Assembly: GCA_900543035.1 (NCBI GenBank)
Contig: UQPV01000007.1
Span: forward strand, 1 to 64,000
Direction of reading: 5' to 3'
Source of the DNA: an uncultured Solobacterium sp.
GTDB lineage: Bacteria; Bacillota_I; Bacilli_A; Erysipelotrichales; Erysipelotrichaceae
DNA length: 64,000 bases
The notes beneath the pieces were generated by a model. It was not told where the DNA came from, did not search any database, and worked only from the letters and a program-made list of their open reading frames with translations. How positions within the stretch are numbered: the stretch's first letter is position 1; each line of letters starts with the position of its first letter. The translations under genes were made by a program, and so were the position numbers. Below, one piece after another: positions 43,014 to 51,085 of this stretch.

Positions 43014-43571
43014 ATGAGAAAAGATTTCGGGACAAAGTCATGGTTTTACCCGCTGCCGGTGCTGATCATTTCCACATATGATGAGCATGGCAAGGCAGAT
43101 GCGATGAACGCAGCCTGGGGCGGACTGTATGACGCAGACAAGGTCGTGCTGTGCCTGAGCGCAGGGCACAAGACGACCAAGAACATCATGGCGCGCAAGG
43201 CGTTTACCGTAAGCTTTGCCGATGCGGCGCATGTGATTCCTGCGGATTATGTGGGTATGGTCAGCGCCAACGATGAGCCGGATAAGCTGGAAAAATCCGG
43301 TTTCCATGCGGTCAAGAGCGATAAGGTCGACGCGCCGCTGATCGAAGAGCTTCCCGTCACGCTGGAATGCACCTTGATGAAGGTAAATGAAGACGGCAAC
43401 ATCATCGGCAAGATTGAAAACGTGAGCATCGATGAATCGGTCCTGGATGAGAAGGGCGAGATCGATTTTGCGAAATTCCGTCCGATCGCTTTTGAGCCGG
43501 TGCATAATGGGTATCATGTGCTCAAGGAGCGCGTGGGCAATGCGTTCAGCGACGGAGGCAGGCTGAAATAA
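43014..43571 (+). CDS. Flavin reductase family protein
   Basis: 185 residues of the FMN-binding split-barrel (flavin reductase-like) family. Conserved blocks are WFYPLPVLIISTYDEHGKADAMNAAWGG (residues 8-35) and HKTTKNIMARKAFTVSFAD near 52-70. It would bind FMN and either reduce it with NAD(P)H or act as a flavoprotein itself. ATG 43014 lies 9 bases after AAGGAGG; another ATG two codons earlier is possible. Gene order suggests a redox pair with the aldo/keto reductase. Confidence 0.9.
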   Translation: MRKDFGTKSWFYPLPVLIISTYDEHGKADAMNAAWGGLYDADKVVLCLSAGHKTTKNIMARKAFTVSFADAAHVIPADYVGMVSANDEPDKLEKSGFHAVKSDKVDAPLIEELPVTLECTLMKVNEDGNIIGKIENVSIDESVLDEKGEIDFAKFRPIAFEPVHNGYHVLKERVGNAFSDGGRLK

Positions 43572-43668
43572 AGGATGCAGGACATGCATGCGGCGGGGAC
43601 AGGGATCGATGATTTCTGTCCCCTTTCTCATTGCGTGCCTGCAGGCAGAGACTGCCGGGAGGATATGG

Positions 43669-44475
43669 ATGAAACGAATGATGATCGCGGCGCTGTGCCT
43701 TTTGCTGTGCGGATGCCAGAGCGTACAGGAGGATACACTGCGCGTATCGCAAACAGAAGATGCACCGGCACAGCTGGTGGCAGAGCAGGTCCTGGAAGGA
43801 GAGAGCGGGACCATTCATTACAGTTATCAGCTGCCAGAGGGCTATCATGAAACAGGCAGCTATCCGATGATGGTCGTCATGCCGGGTTACGATATGATGT
43901 GGTTCGGCGAGGATTCTTCCGGGGCGAATCCGGATTGGCAGGGGTTTCGCTGCTGGAGCGATCTGGACGAAGAGATGATCGTCGTCTCGGCACAGCTGAC
44001 GGATTGGGGCGAGACCTCGGCACGTCAGGCCATCGAGCTGACCGAGCATTTCCTGGATGATTTTGCCGTGGATGCAAAGCGAGTCTATGCGGCCGGCTAT
44101 TCGGCTGGCGGAGAGACGATGTCCAGAGCGGTGTCCATGCGTCCCGATCTGTATGCGGCTTATCTGCATGCCGCATCACAGTGGGACGGGGATCTTGTTT
44201 CGGTCACAGCGCATGATGTCGGCGTCTACATCTACATCGGATCAAATGACGAATACTATGGATCACAGCAGGCACAGGATACGTATGACGCGCTGTATGC
44301 GGCGTATCAGGCGGATGGGCGAAGCGATGAACAGATCGCCTCGCTGCTGCAGATCCAGATGCCCGATGACGCATACTTTGCCCAGCAGGGAGCAGGCGGC
44401 TATGCGCACGCGGCAGCCAATGTCGTGTTTGACGATGACGAGGTGCTGAATTGGATCATCGATCACCACAAATGA
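43669..44475 (+). CDS. Secreted esterase-like lipoprotein with alpha/beta-hydrolase fold
   Basis: 268 residues. The signal peptide MMIAALCLLLCGC gives a lipobox with Cys near residue 16. The rest resembles polyhydroxybutyrate-depolymerase/feruloyl-esterase-type hydrolases: MVVMPGYDMMWFGEDSS near 68-84, the nucleophile elbow AGYSAGGETMS near 142-152, and late GSNDEYYG near 196 with the Asp; the final His is in GYAHAAAN near 245. The substrate is unknown; esterified glycans or polyesters are both possible. ATG 43669 follows GGGAGGATATGG. It lies about 100 bp after the flavin reductase and before the metG leader. Confidence 0.8.
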   Translation: MKRMMIAALCLLLCGCQSVQEDTLRVSQTEDAPAQLVAEQVLEGESGTIHYSYQLPEGYHETGSYPMMVVMPGYDMMWFGEDSSGANPDWQGFRCWSDLDEEMIVVSAQLTDWGETSARQAIELTEHFLDDFAVDAKRVYAAGYSAGGETMSRAVSMRPDLYAAYLHAASQWDGDLVSVTAHDVGVYIYIGSNDEYYGSQQAQDTYDALYAAYQADGRSDEQIASLLQIQMPDDAYFAQQGAGGYAHAAANVVFDDDEVLNWIIDHHK

Positions 44476-44539
44476 GAGCCGATCAGACACGTTCACGCCG
44501 GATTCAGAAAAAACGATGGCCGAGGCTGATGAATTATGA

Positions 44540-44545
44540 TATACT
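44540..44545 (+). promoter_or_regulatory. -10 element before the metG leader
   Basis: TATACT, just upstream of the T-box. A -35 (TGGCCG, 17 bases upstream) is poor. Confidence 0.45.
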
Positions 44546-44772
44546 GTTTGCAATGGCAGAGAAGGAAAGAGTACCGGTGCGGAATGCATAGAGAGCAGAT
44601 GGTTGGTGGAAATCTGACAGGAAGCATCCGGGAACATGGCTCCGGAGCCGCTTTTCCGAATCATGAGGAAAGGCCGCGGAAACGGCGTTAACGTTCAGAG
44701 GTGCATGACATGCATGAAAAAAGGTGGTACCGCGAAGCTTTCGCCCTTTGGCGCAAGCTTTTTTTCTTTTTC
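44546..44772 (+). ncRNA. T-box leader of metG, methionine specifier
   Basis: Stem I carries AGAGAAGGAAAGAGTA on the 5' side, and GAAC-ATG-G on the 3' side with the specifier ATG at 44636-44638; GGTTGGTGGAAATC forms the apical region with AGAGAG before it. The antiterminator contains AAGGTGGTACCGCG (44721-44734), and the terminator is AAGCTTTCGCC-CTTT-GGCGCAAGCTT followed by a T run. Uncharged tRNA-Met should permit read-through into metG. Confidence 0.94.
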
Positions 44773-44810
44773 AGCTGAACGCGCTCTGCAAGAGGACAGG
44801 AGGAATTTTC

Positions 44811-46751
44811 ATGGACAAAAAACCGTACTATATCACCACGGCGATCGCGTACACGTCCGGCAAGCCGCATATCGGCAATACTTACGAGATCGTGCTGACG
44901 GATGCGATCGCCCGTTACCGCCGCGCACAGGGCTATGATGTGTTCTTTCAGACCGGCACGGATGAACATGGGCAGAAGATCGAAGAAAAGGCAAAGGAAA
45001 AGGGCATTTCCCCGAAAGAATTCGTCGACGGCGTAGCCAATACCGTCAAGGAAACGTTCGACATGATGAACACCAGCTATGACTACTTCATCCGCACCAC
45101 GGATGAGGGGCATGAGAAGCAGGTGCAGAAGATCTTCCGCCGGCTGTATGAGCAGGGGGATATCTACAAGGGAACGTATGAAGGCATGTACTGCACGCCT
45201 TGCGAATCGTTCTGGACCGAGAGCCAGCTGGTCGACGGCTGCTGCCCGGACTGCGGCAGACCGGTGAAGAAAGCCAAGGAAGAAGCGTACTTCTTCCGGA
45301 TGCAGAAATATGCGGACCGTCTGATGAAGCATATCGAGGAGCACCCGGAATTCATTCAGCCGGAATCCCGCCGCAATGAGATGATCAACAATTTCCTGAA
45401 GCCGGGCCTGCAGGATCTCTGCGTGTCTAGGACCTCATTCAAATGGGGCATCCCGGTCGACTTTGACCCGAAGCATGTCATCTATGTCTGGATCGACGCG
45501 CTGAGCAACTATATCACGTCGCTGGGCTATGACGCGGATGGAGAAAGCGCGGAAAACTTCCGGAAGTATTGGCCGGCCGATGTGCACATCATCGGCAAGG
45601 ACATCCTGCGTTTCCATACGATCTACTGGCCGATCATGCTCATGGCGCTGGATCTGCCGCTGCCTAAGCAGGTGTTCGGACATCCTTGGCTGCTGGTCGG
45701 CGATGGCAAGATGTCCAAGTCCAAGGGCAACGCCATCTATGCCGATGAGCTCGTGCATTATTTCGGCGTCGACGCCGTGCGCTACTTCGTCCTGCATGAG
45801 ATGCCGTTTGCCCAGGATGGAACGATCACCTGGGATCTGATGGTGGAGCGCGTGAACGCTGATCTGGCCAATATCCTGGGCAATCTGGTCAGCCGGACCA
45901 TCTCTATGTCCAACAAGTATTTCGGCGGTCTCGTATCCGATCCGAAGGTCAGCGAGCCGGTAGATGATGAACTGATCGCGCTGGCGCTGGATACGCCGAA
46001 AAAGGTGGAAAAGAAGATGGACGAGCTGCGTGTCGGCGACGCCATCAGCGAGATCTTTACGTTGCTGCGTCGTTCCAACAAATACATCGATGAGACGACG
46101 CCGTGGGTGCTGGGCAAGGATGAGCAGAAGAAGGATCGCCTGGCCACGGTGCTGTATAACCTGCTGGAGAGCATCCGCTTCTCCGCTGTGCTGCTGTCCA
46201 GCTTCATGCCGCAGACCGCAGAGAAGATCCTCGATATGCTCAACACGCAGCAGCGCTCGCTGGACAGCTTGACGCAGTTCGGCAATCTGGAATGCGGCCA
46301 GTGCGTCGTCAAGAAGGCGGAGATCCTGTTTGCCCGCATCGATGCGGAGGAATTCCAAAAGCAGCTGGAGGCAGACCGCAAGCAGGAGGAACAGCCTGCC
46401 GAGGAGAAGAAGCCTGCTAAGCCGCAGATCACGTATGATGACTTCAGCAAGCTCGAGCTGAAGGTGGGGACCGTCGTCTCCTGTGAGAAGCATCCTAAGG
46501 CGGACAGGCTGCTCGTGGAACAGATCTCTCTGGGGGATGAGACCCGTCAGATCGTCAGCGGCATCGCTGCGCATTTCGCGCCGGAAGACATGGTCGGCAG
46601 ACGCGTCATCGTCGTCACCAACCTCAAGCCGGCCAAGCTGCGCGGGGTGGAGAGCCAGGGCATGATCCTGTGCGCCGCATCGGAAGATGACCGCGATCTG
46701 GATCTGGTCACGCTCACGAAGGATCTGCCGGACGGCACGATCGTCAGCTAA
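44811..46751 (+). CDS. metG: Methionine--tRNA ligase
   Basis: Charges tRNA-Met. 646 residues, the long bacterial form. HIGH-type motif PHIGNTYE at about 21-28, a zinc knuckle CTPCESFWTESQLVDGCCPDCGR (in two parts, about 127-149), the KMSKS motif KMSKSKGNA near 300-308, and the C-terminal tRNA-binding OB domain KLELKVGTVVSCEKHPKADRLLVEQI near 544-570 all agree. The start at ATG 44811 follows ACAGGAGGAATTTTC. It is regulated by the Met T-box. A weak hairpin separates it from metF, so some transcription may continue into that operon. Confidence 0.97.
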   Translation: MDKKPYYITTAIAYTSGKPHIGNTYEIVLTDAIARYRRAQGYDVFFQTGTDEHGQKIEEKAKEKGISPKEFVDGVANTVKETFDMMNTSYDYFIRTTDEGHEKQVQKIFRRLYEQGDIYKGTYEGMYCTPCESFWTESQLVDGCCPDCGRPVKKAKEEAYFFRMQKYADRLMKHIEEHPEFIQPESRRNEMINNFLKPGLQDLCVSRTSFKWGIPVDFDPKHVIYVWIDALSNYITSLGYDADGESAENFRKYWPADVHIIGKDILRFHTIYWPIMLMALDLPLPKQVFGHPWLLVGDGKMSKSKGNAIYADELVHYFGVDAVRYFVLHEMPFAQDGTITWDLMVERVNADLANILGNLVSRTISMSNKYFGGLVSDPKVSEPVDDELIALALDTPKKVEKKMDELRVGDAISEIFTLLRRSNKYIDETTPWVLGKDEQKKDRLATVLYNLLESIRFSAVLLSSFMPQTAEKILDMLNTQQRSLDSLTQFGNLECGQCVVKKAEILFARIDAEEFQKQLEADRKQEEQPAEEKKPAKPQITYDDFSKLELKVGTVVSCEKHPKADRLLVEQISLGDETRQIVSGIAAHFAPEDMVGRRVIVVTNLKPAKLRGVESQGMILCAASEDDRDLDLVTLTKDLPDGTIVS

Positions 46752-46759
46752 ATGTATAC

Positions 46760-46791
46760 AGACCGGCCTGAGATACAGACCGGTCTTGCTT
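46760..46791 (+). terminator. Weak terminator between metG and metF
   Basis: AGACCGG-CCTGAGATACAGA-CCGGTCT followed by TTGCTTT. The U run is short, so read-through into metF seems likely. Confidence 0.5.
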
Positions 46792-46811
46792 TAAAGAAAG
46801 GAAGAGTGAAC

Positions 46812-47705
46812 ATGAAGATCAGTGAACTGCTCAGACAGCGTCCTACGCTGTCCTTTGAAATCTTTCCGCCGAAGAACAAGGATGGAGACATCTCTTCGAT
46901 CTACAGTACGATCGATCAGCTGGCTCAGCTCAAGCCGGATTTCATCAGCGTCACATATGGCGCAGGAGGATCGACGACCCGCAATACCGTGGAGATCGCA
47001 ACGATGATCAAGGAGCGCTGGCAGATCGAGAGCGTCGCGCACCTGAGCTGCATCGACGCCACGGCGGAAAACCTGCGGGGCGTGCTCGATCAGCTGAAGG
47101 AGAAGGGCATCGAGAACATCCTGGCGCTGCGCGGCGATTACCCCAAAGGCTATGACCCGCAGACGGCGCCGCAGGAGTTTCGTCATGCCAGCGATCTGGC
47201 GGCATTCATCACAGCGAATTATCCGGATGCGTTCTGTCTCAGCGGCGCCTGTTATCCAGAGGTGCATGAGGAAGCGGATTCGCTGGAGGCGGATCTGCGC
47301 CATCTGAAGATCAAGGCGGATGCCGGCGCATCCTATCTGGTCACGCAGATCTTTCTGGACAATAATTATTATTACCGGCTGCTGCGAGAGGCGCGCAAAC
47401 GAGGCATCCAAGTGCCGATCCTGGCGGGCATCATGCCAGCGACAAACGCGAAGCAGCTGCTGAACATGTCCAAGATGTGCGGCTGTTCGATCCCATATAC
47501 GCTCTCTGCGATGATCGAGCGGTTCTCCGCACATCCGGCGGCCATGCAGGAGATAGGGCTCAATTATGCCGCATGGCAGATCATGGACCTCATCACCAAC
47601 GGGGTGGAGGGCATCCATCTTTACACCATGAACCGACCGCAGATCGCCACGGAGATCATGCGCCGCTGTGATGCGATCCTCAGGGAATTCCGCGATGCTC
47701 ATTGA
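46812..47705 (+). CDS. metF: 5,10-methylenetetrahydrofolate reductase
   Basis: 297 residues, a FAD-containing (beta/alpha)8 barrel that makes 5-methyl-THF for methionine synthesis. Conserved stretches: RPTLSFEIFPPKNKDGD near residue 10 (catalytic Glu), FISVTYGAGGSTTRNTVEIA near 50-69, LALRGDYPKG near 106, DAGASYLVTQIFLDNNYY near 171-188 and GIMPATNAKQL near 208. ATG 46812 follows AAAGGAAGAGTGAAC. Three genes on this strand overlap in series (metF, the B12 activation protein and metH), giving a complete methyl transfer route from methylene-THF to methionine. Confidence 0.96.
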   Translation: MKISELLRQRPTLSFEIFPPKNKDGDISSIYSTIDQLAQLKPDFISVTYGAGGSTTRNTVEIATMIKERWQIESVAHLSCIDATAENLRGVLDQLKEKGIENILALRGDYPKGYDPQTAPQEFRHASDLAAFITANYPDAFCLSGACYPEVHEEADSLEADLRHLKIKADAGASYLVTQIFLDNNYYYRLLREARKRGIQVPILAGIMPATNAKQLLNMSKMCGCSIPYTLSAMIERFSAHPAAMQEIGLNYAAWQIMDLITNGVEGIHLYTMNRPQIATEIMRRCDAILREFRDAH

Positions 47706-48327
47706 GCGCACGCTGCGCTATCTGGGCGGGAGCGGCATGGCGCTCAACGATGCGATGCGTCAGCTTCTGGCTTCTTGCGAGCAGGAGGTGCGCGCGCTGC
47801 GCCCGGCATTCACCCATGCGCGCTTTACGCTTGCGCATGATCCGCTGCGGCTTTGCGAGGCAGATATCGCGCTGCCTTCTGCGCAGCTTGAACGCAGCTT
47901 TCGTGACTGCGGGGCATGTGAGGCCGTGGCCATCACGCTGGGCAGGGAGGCAGAGCGCCTGGTGCGTTATTATGCCTGCATCGATATGGCCAGGATGAGC
48001 GTGCTGGATGCCATGCTCAGCGCCTGGGTGGAGGAATGCTGCGATGAGCAGGAGCGGCAGATCATCACGGAGAAGAGGACGGCGCGTCTTTGTCCGGGAT
48101 ACGGGGATATCCCGTTGGCGCTGAATGTCCAGCTGGGCATGGCGCTTTCCTTGCCGAAGCAGATCGGCCTCCATGTGAAGGAGGGCGGGGCGCTTTCCCC
48201 GCAGAAATCGATGATCGGCTTGATCGGCATCGGCGATGCCGGCGAAGCAAAAGAATGCGGACGATGTGTCCGCCTGCATGCATGTGAATACAGAAAGCGG
48301 GGAGAAAGATGTTACGACAGCGACTAG
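47695..48327 (+). CDS. Vitamin B12-dependent methionine synthase activation domain protein
   Basis: 210 residues. It corresponds to the C-terminal reactivation domain of MetH, here as a separate protein, as in many Clostridia. The domain uses SAM to remethylate oxidised cobalamin. Recognisable parts are LTLGREAERLVRYYACIDMARMSVLDAMLSAWVEE in the middle (split here, about 81-115) with RLCPGYGDIPLALN near 133-146 containing the conserved RxxPGYGD. It overlaps metF by 11 bp and metH by 19 bp, so the three are translated together. The end is Cys-rich (CGRCVRLHACEY), perhaps a metal or redox site. Confidence 0.9.
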   Translation: MLIERTLRYLGGSGMALNDAMRQLLASCEQEVRALRPAFTHARFTLAHDPLRLCEADIALPSAQLERSFRDCGACEAVAITLGREAERLVRYYACIDMARMSVLDAMLSAWVEECCDEQERQIITEKRTARLCPGYGDIPLALNVQLGMALSLPKQIGLHVKEGGALSPQKSMIGLIGIGDAGEAKECGRCVRLHACEYRKRGERCYDSD

Positions 48328-50654
48328 GAAAAGAGATGCTCCTCTTTGACGGAGCCATGGGATCGATGCTGCAGCAGGCAGGAATGCCTGCCGGCGCTGT
48401 CCCTGAGGAATACAATATCGACGACCCGGCCCTGATCGAACGCATCCATCGCGAGTATCTGCGCGCTGGCGCGGATATCCTGACGACCAACACCTTCGGC
48501 TGCAATGCGCTCAAGATGAAGGACAGCCGGTATGCGGCGCAGGACATGATCCGCGCTGCGCTTGGCTGTGCCCGCCGGGCAGTCGAGGCCGAAGGAAAGC
48601 GGGCATACATCGCGCTGGATATCGGCCCGATCGGTCAGCTGATGGAGCCGATGGGAACGCTGAAGTTCGAGGAAGCCTATGCTTTGTTCCGGGACATGAT
48701 CGTCTGCGCGAAAGACATGGCGGATGTGATCTTGTTTGAGACCATGAGCGATCTGTACGAGGTCAAGGCCGGCGTGCTCGCCGCTAAGGAAAACAGCACG
48801 CTGCCGGTATTCGTCTCCATGACTTATGAGCGCAGCGGACGCACGCTTTCCGGCTGTGATCCGCTCACGATGGTGAATGTGCTGGAGGGACTTGGCGTGG
48901 ATGCGCTGGGGGTCAACTGTTCGCTTGGCCCGGATGAGCTCGGCGATATCATGGAAGAGGTGCTCTCGCATGCGCATGTGCCGGTGTTCATGCAGCCCAA
49001 TGCGGGCTTGCCGCATCTGGAGCATGGCGTGACTTGCTATGCGATGGACGCGCAGCAGTTTGCGCAGCGCACCGTGGATTACGCACAGCGCGGCGTGAGC
49101 ATCCTGGGCGGCTGCTGCGGGACCACGCCGCAGGGCATCGCCTTGCTCAGGCAGAAGATGCCCAAGATGTGCGTGCGCCGCGATAATCCCTATCGCACCA
49201 TCGTATCCAGCGGCGTGCGCAGCGTATGCATCGGCGATCAGCCTGTCGTCTGCGGAGAGCGCCTCAACCCCACCGGAAAGAAAAAGCTGAAGCAGGCGCT
49301 TCTGGAAGAGCGCTATGAAGATGTGCGCAGAGAGGGCGTGCTGCAGGATCAGGCCGGCGCGCAAGTGCTGGATGTCAATGTCGGCGTGCCGGGCATCGAT
49401 GAGCAGAAGGTCATGCCGAAGGTGATCGCCATGCTTCAGGAAGTGCTCACGCTGCCTCTGCAGATCGATACGAGCGATCCGCAGGCCATGGAAGCCGCAT
49501 GCCGGCGTTACAACGGCCGGCCGCTGATGAACTCGGTGAATGGCAAGCGGGAGACGATGGAACAGATCTTCCCGATCGCGAAGAAATATGGCGGCGTGGT
49601 CATCGGGCTGACCCTGGATGAGGAGGGCATCCCGGATACGGCAGAAAAGCGTGTGGCGATCGCACAGCGCATCATCGATACGGCCAGATCATATGGCATC
49701 CCATCCAGTTCGATCATCATCGATACGCTGGTGCTGACGGCCAGCGCCCAGCAGGCGGAGGTCATCGAGACCATCCGGGCGCTGCGCATGGTGCGCGCGC
49801 TCGGCGTGCGCACAGCGCTTGGTGTCAGCAACGTCTCTTTCGGCCTGCCGCAGCGTCCGCTGCTCAACCGGACCTTCCTGGTCATGGCGATGACGGCGGG
49901 ACTTTCACTGCCGATCATCAACCCGCTGGATAAGGCGCTCATGGCAGCCATCGACGCCTTCAATGTGCTCTGTGACCATGACCGGGATGCATCGCTCTAC
50001 ATCGCCAGACATGCGCAGGAGCAGACGGTGCTCAGCACGGATGCTTCCCTGCCGCTGCAGGAGATCATCCTGCATGGGCTGAAGGATGAAGTGAAAGGGG
50101 CCATCCGCTCCCTGCTCACCCAGAAGCAGCCGATGGAGATCATCAACGACATCTTGATCCCGGCGCTCGATCAGGCGGGCACCCTCTATGAGCAAAACAA
50201 GCTCTTTCTGCCGCAGCTCATGCAGTGCGCAGAGACGAGCAAGAGGGCCTTTGCCCTGCTCAAGGAACACTTTGCCAGCGATGCGCCGCAGAAGGGCGTC
50301 GTCATGATGGCAACGGTGGAGGGCGATATCCATGACATCGGCAAGAACATCGTCAAGGTCGTCGTGGAGAGCTATGGCTATCGCGTGATCGATCTGGGCA
50401 AAGATGTGAAGGCGGAGGATGTCGTGGCAGCCTTCCGCCGTCATCACCCGCAGGCGATCGGCCTGAGCGCGCTGATGACGACCACGCTGCCTTCCATGGA
50501 GAAGACGATCCGTTTGCTGCGCGAGGAACCAAACATCTGCCCGATCTGGGTCGGCGGCGCGGTGCTCAGCGAAGAATATGCGAAAGAGATCCATGCGGAT
50601 CACTATACCGCGGACGCCATGGCCACGGTGGACCTGTTAGAACGCATCCTGTAA
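48309..50654 (+). CDS. metH: Methionine synthase, cobalamin-dependent (short form)
   Basis: 781 residues. Transfers the methyl of 5-methyl-THF to homocysteine through cobalamin. Order: homocysteine-binding barrel with zinc Cys in GVNCSLG (about 200) and GGCCGTT (about 270); pterin-binding barrel about 310-570; B12 cap and binding domains with GDIHDIGKNIV near 676-686, whose His binds cobalt, SALMTTTLPS near 726 and VGGAVLSEEY near 752. The activation domain is absent and supplied by the preceding gene. The terminator follows at once. No metE was seen. Confidence 0.96.
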   Translation: MLRQRLGKEMLLFDGAMGSMLQQAGMPAGAVPEEYNIDDPALIERIHREYLRAGADILTTNTFGCNALKMKDSRYAAQDMIRAALGCARRAVEAEGKRAYIALDIGPIGQLMEPMGTLKFEEAYALFRDMIVCAKDMADVILFETMSDLYEVKAGVLAAKENSTLPVFVSMTYERSGRTLSGCDPLTMVNVLEGLGVDALGVNCSLGPDELGDIMEEVLSHAHVPVFMQPNAGLPHLEHGVTCYAMDAQQFAQRTVDYAQRGVSILGGCCGTTPQGIALLRQKMPKMCVRRDNPYRTIVSSGVRSVCIGDQPVVCGERLNPTGKKKLKQALLEERYEDVRREGVLQDQAGAQVLDVNVGVPGIDEQKVMPKVIAMLQEVLTLPLQIDTSDPQAMEAACRRYNGRPLMNSVNGKRETMEQIFPIAKKYGGVVIGLTLDEEGIPDTAEKRVAIAQRIIDTARSYGIPSSSIIIDTLVLTASAQQAEVIETIRALRMVRALGVRTALGVSNVSFGLPQRPLLNRTFLVMAMTAGLSLPIINPLDKALMAAIDAFNVLCDHDRDASLYIARHAQEQTVLSTDASLPLQEIILHGLKDEVKGAIRSLLTQKQPMEIINDILIPALDQAGTLYEQNKLFLPQLMQCAETSKRAFALLKEHFASDAPQKGVVMMATVEGDIHDIGKNIVKVVVESYGYRVIDLGKDVKAEDVVAAFRRHHPQAIGLSALMTTTLPSMEKTIRLLREEPNICPIWVGGAVLSEEYAKEIHADHYTADAMATVDLLERIL

Positions 50655-50659
50655 ACATG

Positions 50660-50697
50660 CGGACCCTTGACACAGAACGTGAAGGGTCCGTTTTTTT
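50660..50697 (+). terminator. Terminator of the metF-metH operon
   Basis: CGGACCCTT-GACACAGAACGTG-AAGGGTCCG followed by seven Ts. Confidence 0.9.
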
Positions 50698-50718
50698 GGT
50701 TGCTGCAGAGGAAATCTT

Positions 50719-50747
50719 CTATTGTGACAACGATGATGTCACAATAG
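50719..50747 (+). promoter_or_regulatory. 29-bp palindrome, operator of unknown regulator
   Basis: CTATTGTGACA, seven bases, TGTCACAATAG: 11-bp perfect arms. It covers the place of the -35 of the next promoter. The inner TGTGA/TCACA halves resemble CRP/FNR and Rex half-sites, but the 11-base gap between them does not match either family. Confidence 0.65.
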
Positions 50748-50753
50748 GGGGTA

Positions 50754-50762
50754 TGGTATAAG
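50754..50762 (+). promoter_or_regulatory. Extended -10 promoter of the small membrane peptide gene
   Basis: TGGTATAAG (TGn plus a near-consensus hexamer). It sits 7 bp after the 29-bp palindrome, so a protein bound there would likely affect it. Confidence 0.5.
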
Positions 50763-50816
50763 CGTAAAGGGAAAGCCGCATCAGCGGCGCATATACTGAT
50801 GGGAAGGAGTGAGGAC

Positions 50817-50954
50817 ATGCATGCATTCGATATATTTTTGGGGATCGCATCGGTCATCGTCGGCAGCGGATATCTGATCTTTTGCGCGTATCACCACATC
50901 AATCCGTTTTTTGACTATGTGATCGAAGAAGAACAGGAGAAGAACGAACCATGA
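50817..50954 (+). CDS. Small single-pass membrane protein (45 residues)
   Basis: A short frame preceded by GGAAGGAGTGAGGAC, a strong ribosome site 5 bases before the ATG. It begins MHAFDIFLGIASVIVG, has one hydrophobic helix (about 5-25) and an acidic tail (EEEQEKNEP). It could regulate or stabilise a membrane complex, but the function is unknown. The YtrA-type operon begins 130 bp downstream with its own promoter. It is easily missed because of its size; the ribosome site and palindrome support it. Confidence 0.6.
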   Translation: MHAFDIFLGIASVIVGSGYLIFCAYHHINPFFDYVIEEEQEKNEP

Positions 50955-51022
50955 AAGAGGCATATCCCAGGCGATGTCTCTTTTTTTCTATATAACACTT
51001 TTGTCATAAAGACGCATGGCCC

Positions 51023-51071
51023 TTGCACAGAAGCGGAAAATCCGGTACTGTATGATTGCAAATAGTACAGT
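51023..51071 (+). promoter_or_regulatory. Promoter and YtrA-type operator of the ABC operon
   Basis: TTGCAC (51023-51028), 17 bases, TACTGT (51046-51051). Overlapping the -10 lies ACTGTA-N13-TACAGT (51047-51071), an inverted repeat with exactly the 13-base spacing of YtrA-family GntR sites (AGTGTA-N13-TACACT in Bacillus). The GntR gene encoded in this operon is the likely repressor, controlling its own transcription. Confidence 0.75.
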
Positions 51072-51085
51072 TGGAGGTTGATGCG

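Noticed and set aside
50719-50747. Palindrome as a Rex or CRP/FNR binding site
   Set aside because: The half-sites TTGTGA and TCACAA are 11 bases apart, whereas Rex and CRP sites have about 6 and FNR 4.
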